Shown piece by piece: positions 52,101 through 61,485 of a stretch of DNA of 64,000 bases. Made by a program: the position numbers and the translations under genes. The stretch is from Gordoniibacillus chartarius (GTDB taxonomy: Bacteria > Bacillota > Bacilli > Paenibacillales > NBRC-103111), in the NCBI RefSeq assembly GCF_042432825.1, contig NZ_JBHLWN010000098.1, positions 1 to 64,000 on the forward strand, in the 5' to 3' direction. Under the pieces are notes generated by a model. That model saw only the letters and a program-made list of their open reading frames with translations, was not told the origin of the DNA and searched no databases. Numbering within the stretch: the first letter of the stretch is position 1; each line of letters begins with the position of its first letter.

Positions 52101-53642
52101 CAAGAGGCGGCTTGGAACGGCGTTACGGCCGAAACGATGAATGGCCTTGGCATCGCCAGCGTTACGAATGAGGTGACACTACGGCTGGCTCAGCATTTGC
52201 TGGAGGCTGCGTTCAAGACCGGCGGCTACAAGCTGCTGCCGCTGAGCGAGATTCGCGCCTTAACGTCGGACCTTACGCCATTTGCCGCTTTGTCCGGGTG
52301 GAACGGCTCGCCGCTTCAACTGGATGAGGGCACAAGGCGGGTTCAGCTTCGTTTTGCCGTGAAGAATGCCGCCGGGGTTTCGCTCAAAGGGCTGCAGGCG
52401 TCGGACATCTCGCTTCAGGTCGACGGTTCGCCGCTCTCTCTTGCCGACGTATCGTTCAGCGAGCTGACTTACGACGATGCGGCACAGTTGTACAGCGTTA
52501 TTTTCACGGGCGAAGCGGATGCCGTTTCGTATGTGCTGTCGGAGCTCTCCGTGAACGGCACGGCCATTCAGACGGCGGAATCGCCGCTCACCGTAACGAC
52601 GCCGAACATCGCGATTCCGATCACATCGATCAGCCTCGGCAAATTCGGAGGCGGGGCCTCCAGCTACGTCACCTTGGGCTCCTACCTGCTTGGATTGAAT
52701 ATTGCTCCGTACAATGCAACCAATACGGACCTGACCTGGACGGTGACGCCATCCGACAATGCCTATATTGATGGCGGCGGAAGTAATTATTACCTCAATA
52801 CGAGGCAATACGGGGACGTCACCGTAACCGCAACGAATGAGCGCTTCGGCGTGACGGGGAGTGCCGTATTCCACATCGTCGATATGAATGCCGCCTATGC
52901 GAGAATCAAGCAGTACCTCTCGACGGACGGCAGCAGCCCGCTTACGCTGCAGGATATCAAGGAAACGACGATCGATTGGATCGTGGACGATAACTTCGAC
53001 ATCTATAAGCTCGTTCTCGATGAGAAGAAAGCCGAATTCCTTGCAGCAGAGAGCGCCGACCTAATGAACTTGATGCAGTCCATCCCAATCAATTACAACA
53101 ACAGCGCCAAGCTAAACCGGGCCTTGCTCGGCGATTGGAGCTCGGTTACGGCAACCGACCTGATGAATTGGGGCTTCTACTATGCCAGCAGCTCGAACGT
53201 CGCCTACGCGAAGCAGATTATTCAGGAGCAGTTCACAACCGCAAGAAATGGCAAGCTGTTTACGTCTTCCGATATTTCGGCGCTTAATACGAGCTTGCTT
53301 GCCAAATTGCCGGATGTGACGCTGTCGGGCATTACGGGCAAGAGCTACAATTGGGACTTGTCGGCTACGGTAACGTTCAAGATGTTCAACAAAAACAATG
53401 AGCCGATTAGAGGCCTTACCGCACCAGAGGTGTCGACAACGATCCTGAATATTCCTTACCTGCTCAGCGACAGCAGCCGATTCACCGACTTTGAAGAAAC
53501 GTCGTCGGGCTACTACAAGTTCCGGATCCCCGCCGGCGTCATCGGTTCGCTGCTCAATCTGCAAAACTTGAAGCTGCGGATCGGTACGATCGATGTTCCG
53601 GCCTATTTGACCAATTACGAAATCCCCGGCCAAACGTCTTGA
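49167..53642 (+). CDS. Large secreted protein: dockerin-like motif and six carboxypeptidase-regulatory-like repeats
   Basis: 1491 residues. Signal peptide (MRKLKLLLSACLLTTAIPVS), a calcium-type dockerin-like loop (DLNRDNVIDAADFQML, about 49-64), six CarboxypepD_reg-like beta modules (about 82-570, each with G-x-V...T-D-x-x-G-x-F/Y...P-G-x-Y), a region with beta-helix-like strands (about 590-700), and a long C-terminus with Ig-like strands and no known family. No LPXTG or SLH anchor is present. The start is TTG 49167, since no ATG is in frame; AGGGGG lies upstream. Monocistronic. A role in adhesion or polymer binding is plausible only. Confidence 0.85.
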   Translation: MRKLKLLLSACLLTTAIPVSALASVNLDPGHDGVHIDDIVKAIHSGSSDLDLNRDNVIDAADFQMLMTQMQPEQLEQVQQFGTLYGTVVDDNGSPVAGATVALSDRVQTMTDSAGAFTLEDVPVTLNGVLQIGKDGFNSVSSPLFTVFAGQSVRFDTLRIPSFGSVTGTVYTEEMAPVYGAIATIQAGTQTITGMSDAAGRYILTNVPAGEHTISVQSAVYGTGSTSVTVKANAMAAAATVRLIKPASSTATLIGYVNSDVGLPIAEAQVTVTGTTYSAFTDASGFFILEHVPTGAIGLTVQAAGYETRSLTGITLTSSGYNFGTLQLQPIPAATGSLPVHVGDGALHLEGAYVSLMNGDLHFSVITDAAGIARFEGIPPGTYTLRAERSGYAPLVTTVIVVPGVNELVQAPLVKNAGSVTGAVYDPLGAPLAGISVKLYAENGTPFIAITDEAGRYLFSYVPFSAADYTLAVESPLYMTATVGSVRVTSGDPVVIPDQRLAYKTGKISGYATTDLSAALEGATVQLLNENHSVIATTTTDASGYYELTNIPPLATYTVHIGMTGYLPAHPRTVTIQPDAAELIDFTLAQGIAVSTADELLAALADSSVATIFLNNDITLAEPLILQRSVTLSGGFDGTTVLRAPYFDFADSSLELRMEGLQLTAVPGTSEETLRLAMATLASNIELSGIGGINGTLERIQEVSFPYRSYFAATDPSGPATAFVHNQDGLTYALEHEDVSTVYLADDLLMYDSYLSIPDRPIRFTSDTPKLLRVKGYSNRTGLAFDNVTLSDTLGPLLNDVSTGIVLWAEASIQATLDEDAVLYLVPDGTPMDAASILGAQLASTSALAQTALSIATDGLPRGDYVLYAIDSAGNVSPASDVIELRKSAGRALSDLNSELGITGTALSNVSIYDLQSLGITGLDVEEIGLYRYALSKDRVRLLGFGATGELTAAVQELVQTANDAPELHLALLPLSGGQEAAWNGVTAETMNGLGIASVTNEVTLRLAQHLLEAAFKTGGYKLLPLSEIRALTSDLTPFAALSGWNGSPLQLDEGTRRVQLRFAVKNAAGVSLKGLQASDISLQVDGSPLSLADVSFSELTYDDAAQLYSVIFTGEADAVSYVLSELSVNGTAIQTAESPLTVTTPNIAIPITSISLGKFGGGASSYVTLGSYLLGLNIAPYNATNTDLTWTVTPSDNAYIDGGGSNYYLNTRQYGDVTVTATNERFGVTGSAVFHIVDMNAAYARIKQYLSTDGSSPLTLQDIKETTIDWIVDDNFDIYKLVLDEKKAEFLAAESADLMNLMQSIPINYNNSAKLNRALLGDWSSVTATDLMNWGFYYASSSNVAYAKQIIQEQFTTARNGKLFTSSDISALNTSLLAKLPDVTLSGITGKSYNWDLSATVTFKMFNKNNEPIRGLTAPEVSTTILNIPYLLSDSSRFTDFEETSSGYYKFRIPAGVIGSLLNLQNLKLRIGTIDVPAYLTNYEIPGQTS

Positions 53643-53656
53643 CGCTTGCGCCGGAC

Positions 53657-53686
53657 AGCCGCTTCCTTTTCTTGGGGGCGGCTTTT
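53657..53686 (+). terminator. Terminator after the large secreted protein
   Basis: AGCCGC / GCGGCT with a 15-base loop, followed by TTTT. Confidence 0.75.
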
Positions 53687-53785
53687 TCTGCTAGGCATCG
53701 TGTGGTATACTTAGGACCCGCCGCCATGTAAAATAGTACAAAGCTGATGTTCAGCAACCAGACCATGAGAGGAGGCTACCTACGG

Positions 53786-56182
53786 ATGCGACCCGTTATC
53801 GCGCTGCGCCGCAAAAGCGTCATCGTCACATGGATGCTGTCCTATCTCGCCGTGCTTTTGCTGCCCCTTATCGTAAGCGTTTTCGTGTATATCGTCGCCA
53901 GCCGCACCCTGGAGAGCCAAATTCACGAAGCGAACGGCTCCCTGCTGAAGCAGGTCCGGGAAATGATGGACAGCTATTTTCAAGCGATGGAACGACTGAA
54001 CTTCGAACTGACCTGGAACGTCCGCATGCAGGAGCTCCTCTACTCGAACAAATACTTATCCCACCCTGAAGAATACAATTATGATCTGTATCAAATCTCT
54101 CAGGATATGAGGGATTATGAAAAGGCTTACACATTTATCGATAAATTTTACACGTTCTTGAACCGCGACCAGCTGGTGATCTGGCCAAGTCTGGTGCGCG
54201 ACGGCGCATACGCGTACAAGCTGCTCCATGTCAGCAGCGGGGCAGGCTACGACGCGTGGCTGGAAACCTTGAACCGACGCGACTATCTCGACTACCTCCC
54301 GCTCGTCCGCATCGACGACAGCGGCGTCCAGCACAATACCGTCGCCCTGATCAGCTCATATACGATGGACAAGAACAGCTCGCCGGCGACGAATGTCATT
54401 ATGATCGACCAGGACCGCATCCTGAACTCGATCCGCAACGTCGAGCTGTTCAACAAAGGCCACGTGTTCATCCTAAGTCCCCAGAACGAGGTGCTCGTTT
54501 CGAATTCCGCGGTCTCCTTGACCGACGCACTGCCGTTCGACCGCTTTACGGACGAGCTCGAGCCGCTATACTACTGGAAGATCGGCGATAAGCGGTATGA
54601 GGTGACGGCGATTGTCTCCAGCCGCTCCGGGCTCAAATATGTATCGATGATTCCGAGCAATCTGTATTGGGAGAAGGCCGAGCTCGTCCGCAATTTGACG
54701 ATTGCGAGCGCCGGTGTCAGCCTGCTCGGCGGCGCGCTGCTTATGACGTTCTTCCTCCGCCGCAACTATAACCCGCTGCGCAATCTGATGCACGCCGTGT
54801 CCGGCAATGCGGATGTGCCGCTTCCCGGCGCAGGCAACGAATTCCAGCTGCTCGAGCAGGCGATCCACCGTACATTCACCAAGCTGGACAGCATGTCCGC
54901 GCAGATCGACCGGCAGCGGCAGCTGGTGAGGTCGCATTTTATCGGACGTCTGCTCAAGGGGCGGGCGGATACGGCGGGCATTCCGATCGAAGAGTCGCTG
55001 GCGGCGTTCCACATGGCCTTCGCTTCGGACGAATTCGCGGTCATCGTCCTGGCCGTCGAGCCCAGCGAGGCGTTTGACGAACGGCTGTCGCATATGGACC
55101 CTGCCGCCAAGCGGATGCTGCTGATGTTCATCGTCACGAACGTCGTCGAGGAGCTGGCTTCGCAGCGGAATATCGGCTACGTGGCGGAGGTGGACGATGT
55201 GTTCGCATGCCTCGTCAATTTGCGCCAGAACGGCGAGGAAAACCGCGGCGAAGAGCTCATGCGCATCGCATCCGAAGCGCAGCGGTTTCTGGCCGAGTCG
55301 TACGGCATTCAGCTGACGCTGGCTGTGAGCGGCATTCACCGCACCGCCTCCGGCATCGCCCAAGCGTATGTGGAAGCGCTGGACGCGCTCGAATATAAGC
55401 TGGTGATGGGCTCCAAGGAGATTTTGTCTTACGAAGAGCTGCAGCGCCGGATTTCGTCCGCCGCGGGCCCGGAAAGCGAGGTCGGCTACTATTATCCGCT
55501 TCAAGTCGAGCAGCAGCTGATCAATTATGCCAAGGTAGGCGATTTCGAGAAAGCGAAGCGGACGCTGGACGACATAATCGAAATCAATTTCCGGCGCACG
55601 CCCGCGGTATCGGTGCCGATCGCCCGCTGCTTAACCTTGAACCTGGTCAGTACGATGATTAAGACCGTCAGCGAGATCGGGTCTCTGCAGGACAGCTTCC
55701 TCGTGCAAAATCCAAGACGAATCGAACGGCTCACGCAGTTCGATACGGTGCAGGAGATGCAGCGGCAAACGACCGAATTCCTTCGTCAAGTATGCGAGTA
55801 TACGGCGGGCCTTCGCCAGCAGCATCTGCAGCAGTCCCGGCAGCAGGCGCTCGACGAGCTCGTCCGCGAGGTGAAGGAGCTGATCGGCAGCAGGTACAGC
55901 GATCCGAATCTGAACATCTCCATGATCGGCCATGCCTTCGATATGAAGCCGACGTACTTATCCAAGCTGTTCAAAGACCATACCGGCGAAGGGCTGCTCG
56001 ACTGCATAAACAAGACGCGTGTGGAGCAGGCGAAGCGGATCATGGCGGAGGACGGCCAGAGCGTCACCGATGCGGCCGGCCTCGTCGGCTTTAACGACGT
56101 CAACGCCTTTATTCGGACGTTCAAGAAGTACGAGGGCATCACCCCGGGCAAATTTAAGGAGGCCGCCGAAGCGCAGTCGTAG
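53786..56182 (+). CDS. Membrane-bound AraC-type regulator
   Basis: 798 residues. Two membrane helices (about 15-38 and 298-318) enclose an extracellular sensor domain; then a HAMP-less linker, a central helical region, and a C-terminal AraC DNA-binding domain (about 695-795, LNISMIGHAFDMKPTYLSKLFKDHTGEGLLDCIN and VTDAAGLVGFNDVNAFIRTFKKYEGITPGKFKE). This one-component design is frequent in Paenibacillus beside lplABC-type sugar importers, as here. AGGAGG lies ten bases before ATG 53786. It probably senses an external sugar, or the loaded binding protein, and controls the following transport genes. Confidence 0.9.
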   Translation: MRPVIALRRKSVIVTWMLSYLAVLLLPLIVSVFVYIVASRTLESQIHEANGSLLKQVREMMDSYFQAMERLNFELTWNVRMQELLYSNKYLSHPEEYNYDLYQISQDMRDYEKAYTFIDKFYTFLNRDQLVIWPSLVRDGAYAYKLLHVSSGAGYDAWLETLNRRDYLDYLPLVRIDDSGVQHNTVALISSYTMDKNSSPATNVIMIDQDRILNSIRNVELFNKGHVFILSPQNEVLVSNSAVSLTDALPFDRFTDELEPLYYWKIGDKRYEVTAIVSSRSGLKYVSMIPSNLYWEKAELVRNLTIASAGVSLLGGALLMTFFLRRNYNPLRNLMHAVSGNADVPLPGAGNEFQLLEQAIHRTFTKLDSMSAQIDRQRQLVRSHFIGRLLKGRADTAGIPIEESLAAFHMAFASDEFAVIVLAVEPSEAFDERLSHMDPAAKRMLLMFIVTNVVEELASQRNIGYVAEVDDVFACLVNLRQNGEENRGEELMRIASEAQRFLAESYGIQLTLAVSGIHRTASGIAQAYVEALDALEYKLVMGSKEILSYEELQRRISSAAGPESEVGYYYPLQVEQQLINYAKVGDFEKAKRTLDDIIEINFRRTPAVSVPIARCLTLNLVSTMIKTVSEIGSLQDSFLVQNPRRIERLTQFDTVQEMQRQTTEFLRQVCEYTAGLRQQHLQQSRQQALDELVREVKELIGSRYSDPNLNISMIGHAFDMKPTYLSKLFKDHTGEGLLDCINKTRVEQAKRIMAEDGQSVTDAAGLVGFNDVNAFIRTFKKYEGITPGKFKEAAEAQS

Positions 56183-56383
56183 CAAGGCTTCGCGGCTTCG
56201 CTTCGCTGTCTGAGAGCGATTTTGCCGATCGGTTTGGATATTTTGCATAGGGATGAAGGGAAACTCGCGATCGATTTGGAGGTATTGGCGATTGTCCGAA
56301 ATGTAAGCGCTATCCTAGAATGGAGCCACGAGCTCAACCGCTCGACGAGAAATTTCGTACAATTGAATGGGAGGTCTGCACAC

Positions 56384-58027
56384 ATGAGACGACTCAAGCT
56401 CATCCCTGCACTCGCGGCGACGCTCGTTCTGAGCGCCTTGGCTGCTGCCTGCTCGAACGGCACGTCCGCACCGGCCGCCTCCGGCAGCGAGAATTCCGCT
56501 TCATCGGCCGCATCTTCATCTACAGGACCTACGACGTACCCGATCAAGACCGACAAGACGCTCACGTATTGGGCGGAGCTGCAAGGCAACCTGGTCGGCG
56601 TCAAGTCTTCGCTCGAGGACATTCCGTTCTTCCAGGACTGGCAGAAGCGCACCGGGGTGCCGCTCAAATTCATTACCGTTCCGAACACGAAGGCGAAAGA
56701 ATCGCTCACCGTTATGCTCGCCTCCGGCGACATGCCGGACATGATGGAGTTCGACTGGGCGAAGGGCTTCCCCGGCGGACCGGAGAAGGCGATTAAAGAC
56801 GGCTACATTCTCAAGCTGAACGATCTTCTGGCCAAGCACGCTCCCAACCTGATGAAATATTTGAAGGAACACCCGGAAATTGACAAAATGGTCAAAACCG
56901 ACAGCGGCAGCTACTACCAGTTCCCGTTCATCCGCGGCGATACGTACCTGCAGGTGTTCCACGGGCCGATCATTCGGAAGGACTGGCTCGACGAGCTCGG
57001 CCTGCCGGTACCGGAGACGATCGACGAATGGTACACAACGCTGAAGGCGTTCAAGGAAAAGAAGGGCGCGACCGCCCCGATCACGTTCGTCGGCCAGCCT
57101 AACCCGCTGAACGACTTCTACACCGGAGATTTCGTCGGAGCGTTCGGCGTGACGAAGGACTTCTTCCTGCTGGACGGCAAGGTGAAATACGGTCCGATGG
57201 AGCCCGGCTTCAAGGAATTCCTGGCTACCTTCCGCAAGTGGTACGCCGAAGGGCTGATCGATAAAAACTTGGCGACCGTCGACATGAAGGCGATTGACGC
57301 CAACTTCGCGAACGGCGCCACCGGTGCGACCGTCGGCAACGCCGGAGGCGGCATCGGGCGCTGGACGCCGATCGTGCAGAGCAAGGACCCGAAGGCTGTA
57401 CTCGTCGGGGCTCCTTATCCGGTGCTGAAGAAAGGCGATACGCCGATGTTCGGCCAGCGCGACCAGCCATTCTCCAACCAGGGCACCGTCGCCATCTCCG
57501 CCAAGTCAAAGAACGCGGAGCTTGCCGTCAAGCTGCTTGACTGGGGCTACTCCGAGGAAGGCGGACTGTTCTTCAACTTCGGCACCGAAGGCGTATCTTA
57601 CAAGATGGAGAACGGCTATCCGAAATATACGGACCTCGTCATGAAGAACCCGGATAAGCTGGCTCCGGCCCAAGCGCTTGCTCTCTATATCCGCGGCAAC
57701 TCGAACGGACCTTTCGTCCAGGATAAGCGTTATATTGAGCAATATTTGCAGATGCAGGTGCAGCGCGACGCCGTATCGACGTGGCAGAAGACGGACATTG
57801 CCAAGCATCAGCTGCCGCCGATTACGCCGACGCCGGAGGAGAGCTCCGAATTCGCAAAAATTATGAATGACGTCAACACCCTCGTCAACGAGATGATTCT
57901 GAAAATTATCCTCGGCGCCGAGCCGGTCGACAGCTTCGACACGTACGTCAGCAAGATGAAATCGCTCAAAATCGACCGGGCGCTGGAGATCCAGGCCGCC
58001 GCACTCGACCGGTACAATAAGCGCTAA
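56384..58027 (+). CDS. Sugar ABC transporter substrate-binding lipoprotein (LplA-like)
   Basis: 547 residues. Signal peptide with lipobox (LAAAC, Cys about 23) and a Ser/Ala linker, then a family 1 extracellular solute-binding fold of the long LplA type (LTYWAELQGN...MLASGDMPDMMEFDW...GIPRTDG-like region FIRGDTYLQVFHGPIIRKDWLDELGLPVPETIDEWYTTLKAFK). GGGAGGT lies eight bases before ATG 56384. It is followed by two permease genes. The substrate is probably an oligosaccharide but cannot be named. Confidence 0.93.
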   Translation: MRRLKLIPALAATLVLSALAAACSNGTSAPAASGSENSASSAASSSTGPTTYPIKTDKTLTYWAELQGNLVGVKSSLEDIPFFQDWQKRTGVPLKFITVPNTKAKESLTVMLASGDMPDMMEFDWAKGFPGGPEKAIKDGYILKLNDLLAKHAPNLMKYLKEHPEIDKMVKTDSGSYYQFPFIRGDTYLQVFHGPIIRKDWLDELGLPVPETIDEWYTTLKAFKEKKGATAPITFVGQPNPLNDFYTGDFVGAFGVTKDFFLLDGKVKYGPMEPGFKEFLATFRKWYAEGLIDKNLATVDMKAIDANFANGATGATVGNAGGGIGRWTPIVQSKDPKAVLVGAPYPVLKKGDTPMFGQRDQPFSNQGTVAISAKSKNAELAVKLLDWGYSEEGGLFFNFGTEGVSYKMENGYPKYTDLVMKNPDKLAPAQALALYIRGNSNGPFVQDKRYIEQYLQMQVQRDAVSTWQKTDIAKHQLPPITPTPEESSEFAKIMNDVNTLVNEMILKIILGAEPVDSFDTYVSKMKSLKIDRALEIQAAALDRYNKR

Positions 58028-58084
58028 GATGGCTTGGGGGGAGCCGCGGCTCTCCCCCTTCCCGTCGACTGAGGAGGTATTCCG

Positions 58085-59059
58085 ATGGCAAAGCTAGCTT
58101 CGATGCGAAGCATACGGCTCGAAGGCGCCGGCGCCGAAGCGGGCGAGCAGAGCTTCCGCGCCCGCTTCATCCGCGACTTCGCGCTCAACAAATACTTGTA
58201 TCTGCTAATGGTGCCGGTGCTCGTGTATTATGTCATTTTTCACTATGCCCCGATGTACGGCGCCCTGATTGCGTTTAAGGATTACTCCCCGGCCAAGGGC
58301 ATCCTCGGCAGCGAATGGGTCGGGCTTGCGCATTTTCAAGATTTCTTCAGCTCGTACTACTTCTGGCGCATTCTCAAGAATACGCTGGTCATCTCTTTCT
58401 ATACACTCGTGTTCGAATTTCCCGCTCCGATTATTTTGGCGCTTGTGCTGAACGAGGTGCGGAGCAAGTGGTTCAAGAGCTTCGCGCAGACCGTCAGCTA
58501 CATGCCGTACTTCATCTCGCTCGTCGTCATCTGCGGCATGATCGTCAGCTTCACCAACAGCGGCGGCGTCATTAACGGGGTTGCGACTGCGCTCGGCTAT
58601 GACGGTCAGGCGATGCTGCAGAAGCCCGAGCTGTTCCGTCCGATCTATGTGCTGTCCGAAATTTGGCAGAAGATCGGCTGGGAGTCGATCATCTACATCG
58701 CCGCGCTGACCGCCATCGATCAGGAGCAGTACGAAGCGGCCCGCATAGACGGCGCGTCACGGCTCAAAATGATGTGGAGCATTACGCTCCCGGGCATCCT
58801 GCCGACCATCACGATCATGTTCATCCTGCGGATGGGCAACCTGCTGAACGTCGGATTCGAGAAAATCATTCTGCTCTATAACTCCGTCACGTACGAAACA
58901 GCCGACGTCATCTCTTCCTTCGTATACCGCAAAGGTCTGCTCGAATTCGGCTGGAGCTACAGCTCGGCAGTAGGATTGTTCAACTCTGTCGTCAATCTGA
59001 CGCTGCTCATTATGGCGAACCGGATCGCCCGCAAGCTGAACGAAAACAGTCTATGGTAA
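58085..59059 (+). CDS. Sugar ABC transporter permease (LplB-like)
   Basis: 324 residues with six membrane helices. The first lies at about 38-58 (YLYLLMVPVLVYYVIFHYAPMYG, typical LplB). The EAA loop is present (EQYEAARIDGASRLKMMWSITLPG). GAGGAGG precedes the ATG. It pairs with the next permease. No ATPase gene is nearby, so a shared ATPase of the MsmX type elsewhere is expected. Confidence 0.95.
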   Translation: MAKLASMRSIRLEGAGAEAGEQSFRARFIRDFALNKYLYLLMVPVLVYYVIFHYAPMYGALIAFKDYSPAKGILGSEWVGLAHFQDFFSSYYFWRILKNTLVISFYTLVFEFPAPIILALVLNEVRSKWFKSFAQTVSYMPYFISLVVICGMIVSFTNSGGVINGVATALGYDGQAMLQKPELFRPIYVLSEIWQKIGWESIIYIAALTAIDQEQYEAARIDGASRLKMMWSITLPGILPTITIMFILRMGNLLNVGFEKIILLYNSVTYETADVISSFVYRKGLLEFGWSYSSAVGLFNSVVNLTLLIMANRIARKLNENSLW

Positions 59060-59081
59060 CCGGAAGGAGGCTAGGGCCGCT

Positions 59082-59969
59082 ATGAAAATCAAAAAGGATC
59101 ACGGCTGGGCCGATGTCGCGTTCGATGTCATTGTGCACGGGCTGCTGCTGGTGCTGGTTGTCGTTACCCTGTATCCGCTGCTCTACGTCGCCTTCGCTTC
59201 GTTCAGCGATGCGGGACGGCTCGTCGCTCATCAAGGCTTTCTGTTCTACCCGCTCGGCTTCTCGCTGGAGGCTTATGTAAGCGTATTTAAGAATCCCGGC
59301 ATCCTGACCGGCTATCGAAATACGCTGTTTATTCTCGTGTTCGGGGTTGCGGTCAATCTCATCTTTACGGCGATCGGCGCCTATGTGCTGTCGCGGCGGG
59401 GCGTCATGTGGAACCGAATGTTTATGATGGTCATCGTGTTGACGATGTTTTTCGGCGGCGGGCTCATTCCGCTGTACCTCGTCGTGAAGGGCGTCGGCTT
59501 GATCGACTCCCTATGGGCGACGATTATCCCATTCACCGTCAACACGTTCAACCTGATCATTATGCGGACGGCGTTCCAGTCCGTGCCCGAGAGCCTCGAG
59601 GAATCGGCCAAGATGGACGGCGCCGGGCATTTGACCATCCTGCTGCGCATTTTTGTGCCGCTGTCGATGCCGGTCATCGCGGTGATGATTTTGTATTACG
59701 CGGTGGAGAAATGGAACGGCTGGTTTTACGCGTCGATCTTTCTCAAGGATCACGACCTGTTCCCGCTCCAGCTCGTCCTGCGCGAAATTCTGATTTCCAA
59801 CTCGACGGACGCGATGACCGCGAATGCGGCGAATGCCGAGCGGTTCCAGATCGGGGAGACGATCAAATACGCGACGATTATGGTCGCCACTGTGCCGATC
59901 CTGTGCGTGTATCCGTTCGTGCAGAAATATTTTGTTAAGGGTGTTATGGTAGGAGCCCTGAAGGGGTAG
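59082..59969 (+). CDS. Carbohydrate ABC transporter permease (LplC-like)
   Basis: 295 residues with six membrane helices and the EAA loop (PESLEESAKMDGAGHLTILLRIFVPLSMP). The C-terminus ends YPFVQKYFVKGVMVGALKG, the standard end for this permease class. Last gene of the transporter unit, 22 bases after its partner. An imperfect hairpin (about 60035-60066, CGGCCC/GGGCCG) follows. Confidence 0.95.
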   Translation: MKIKKDHGWADVAFDVIVHGLLLVLVVVTLYPLLYVAFASFSDAGRLVAHQGFLFYPLGFSLEAYVSVFKNPGILTGYRNTLFILVFGVAVNLIFTAIGAYVLSRRGVMWNRMFMMVIVLTMFFGGGLIPLYLVVKGVGLIDSLWATIIPFTVNTFNLIIMRTAFQSVPESLEESAKMDGAGHLTILLRIFVPLSMPVIAVMILYYAVEKWNGWFYASIFLKDHDLFPLQLVLREILISNSTDAMTANAANAERFQIGETIKYATIMVATVPILCVYPFVQKYFVKGVMVGALKG

Positions 59970-60085
59970 TTCGTGAACGGCGGTTGATCACGGAGGCGGT
60001 CCAGCTACATCTAATCCTTAGGTACGGAATAGCCCGGCCCTCATCCTGATAACAAGGTGGGGGCCGAATGGCGCTTACATCCTCT

Positions 60086-60682
60086 TCATCCGGTTATCCT
60101 GCCACAAAACTGTCTGATGATGTGCTCCTTGATCTCATCGACCGGGTATTTATCGGGATAAGTGGAAAGCATCAGCATCGTTCCATGCAGAGTGGAGGAG
60201 AAGTAAAGTGACCTTATCCGCGATTCCGCGCCCCCGAGCATTGCAAACATTCCGCATTGAATTTCAAATTGTTCGGCCATCGCATCATTGAGCATCTGGC
60301 TGTATTGGGACAGTACTTTGTCCTCTTCAGGCTGTGTTTGCAAATGCAGGTAGAATTTGTATTCCTTTGGACGCCGTTTCACGTTGTTAAGCGCACCATC
60401 GATAATGTGCATCAGCTGATCAGTCGGTGATTCGAGAGCAGCGGCAGTCTGCATCACATGTTTGATTTCTTCGATCCGCTTGTTTACCATTTCCGCCAGC
60501 AGCTCTTCTTTCCCTTTATAATAATTGTACATTAGGCCCTTTGAGACGCCGGCCCTTTTTGCAATATCGTCAATCGCAGCGCCGTGATATCCTTTTTCAA
60601 TAAAAATCTCCATGGCAGCCGAACAAATATTTTCCTTGGCAGCTTTACGAATACGTTCATTCTCTTCCTGGGTCCGCGGCAT
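60086..60682 (-). CDS. TetR family repressor
   Basis: 198 residues from MPRTQEENERIRKAAKENIC. The N-terminal helix-turn-helix is AIDDIAKRAGVSKGLMYNYYKGKEELLAEMV (about 32-62); the C-terminal helical ligand domain is variable. GGGAG lies nine bases before ATG 60682. The start overlaps the hydrolase gene by 26 bases, so both are one unit, and the unit's promoter contains a palindromic operator, pointing to autoregulation. Confidence 0.9.
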   Translation of the reverse strand: MPRTQEENERIRKAAKENICSAAMEIFIEKGYHGAAIDDIAKRAGVSKGLMYNYYKGKEELLAEMVNKRIEEIKHVMQTAAALESPTDQLMHIIDGALNNVKRRPKEYKFYLHLQTQPEEDKVLSQYSQMLNDAMAEQFEIQCGMFAMLGGAESRIRSLYFSSTLHGTMLMLSTYPDKYPVDEIKEHIIRQFCGRITG

Positions 60683-61442
60683 TATCGAGTTCTCCCTGTA
60701 CAAATTGTCGGATGTTATTTGCTAGTTCTTCCCCATGTGTGACGACAAGCATATGATCGGCTCCTTGGATTTCGGTAAACCGAATCGCAGGTACACGCTT
60801 GAAGTGCCCGGCGATCTTATACATGTCCGGCCATTCTATTGTACCTTGTATAAACAACGTTCTCGCGGCAATCTCCTCTAACCGCAGAATCGCAGGCGGC
60901 TCCGGCCAGAGGACTTCGAAGCTTCTCCACTCGGTAAATACCCTTGTCATGTAGTGAGCATGCAACTCACGCAGAAAATCCCGATGAGGGCTGGCCATCG
61001 CAGCGCGATAAATCGGTCCGGCTAAGGACAATTCAACAAGTTTGGAAATATCGGGAGCAGCCGCATTCACCGATGCCATATAATTGGTAAATTCCTGTGA
61101 ATAGGTAAATCCCGTTAAAGAAGGAGCGATCACCACAAGCCGCTCAACCATGGAAGGAAAGGATAACGCAAAATCGGTAGCGACCTGACCGCCCATAGAA
61201 TGACCGACAAGTGTGACACAATCCAGCCTCAAATGCTCGAGAAGTTTCCGCAAATCCTCCACCAGCGAGATCGGCTCCAGTAAAGCAGGCGAGCGTCCGG
61301 TTCCTCGGCCATCGAAGGTAATAACCTTGAAGGATTGCGCAAGGGTGGGTACGATGTTTTTCCACACCCTAGAGTCGACACCTCCTGAATGAATCATGAC
61401 TAATGGGGATCCGTTCCCCTGGATTTCATAAAAAAGATCCAC
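60657..61442 (-). CDS. Alpha/beta hydrolase
   Basis: 261 residues. The fold is clear: nucleophile elbow GHSMGGQ (Ser), the oxyanion region MIHSGGVDSRVW, an acidic member in the TLFIQGTIEWPD segment and His in GADHMLV. The start is GTG 61442 (AGGGGG nine bases upstream); the longer frame to 61529 contains the promoter itself. It probably acts on an ester or similar small molecule that also serves the co-transcribed TetR repressor; that is inference. The base composition is lower in GC than upstream genes. Confidence 0.88.
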   Translation of the reverse strand: MDLFYEIQGNGSPLVMIHSGGVDSRVWKNIVPTLAQSFKVITFDGRGTGRSPALLEPISLVEDLRKLLEHLRLDCVTLVGHSMGGQVATDFALSFPSMVERLVVIAPSLTGFTYSQEFTNYMASVNAAAPDISKLVELSLAGPIYRAAMASPHRDFLRELHAHYMTRVFTEWRSFEVLWPEPPAILRLEEIAARTLFIQGTIEWPDMYKIAGHFKRVPAIRFTEIQGADHMLVVTHGEELANNIRQFVQGELDNAADPGRE

Positions 61443-61485
61443 CTCAATTAGCCCCCTCAATATGAGAATTATTTCATTCCCCATC

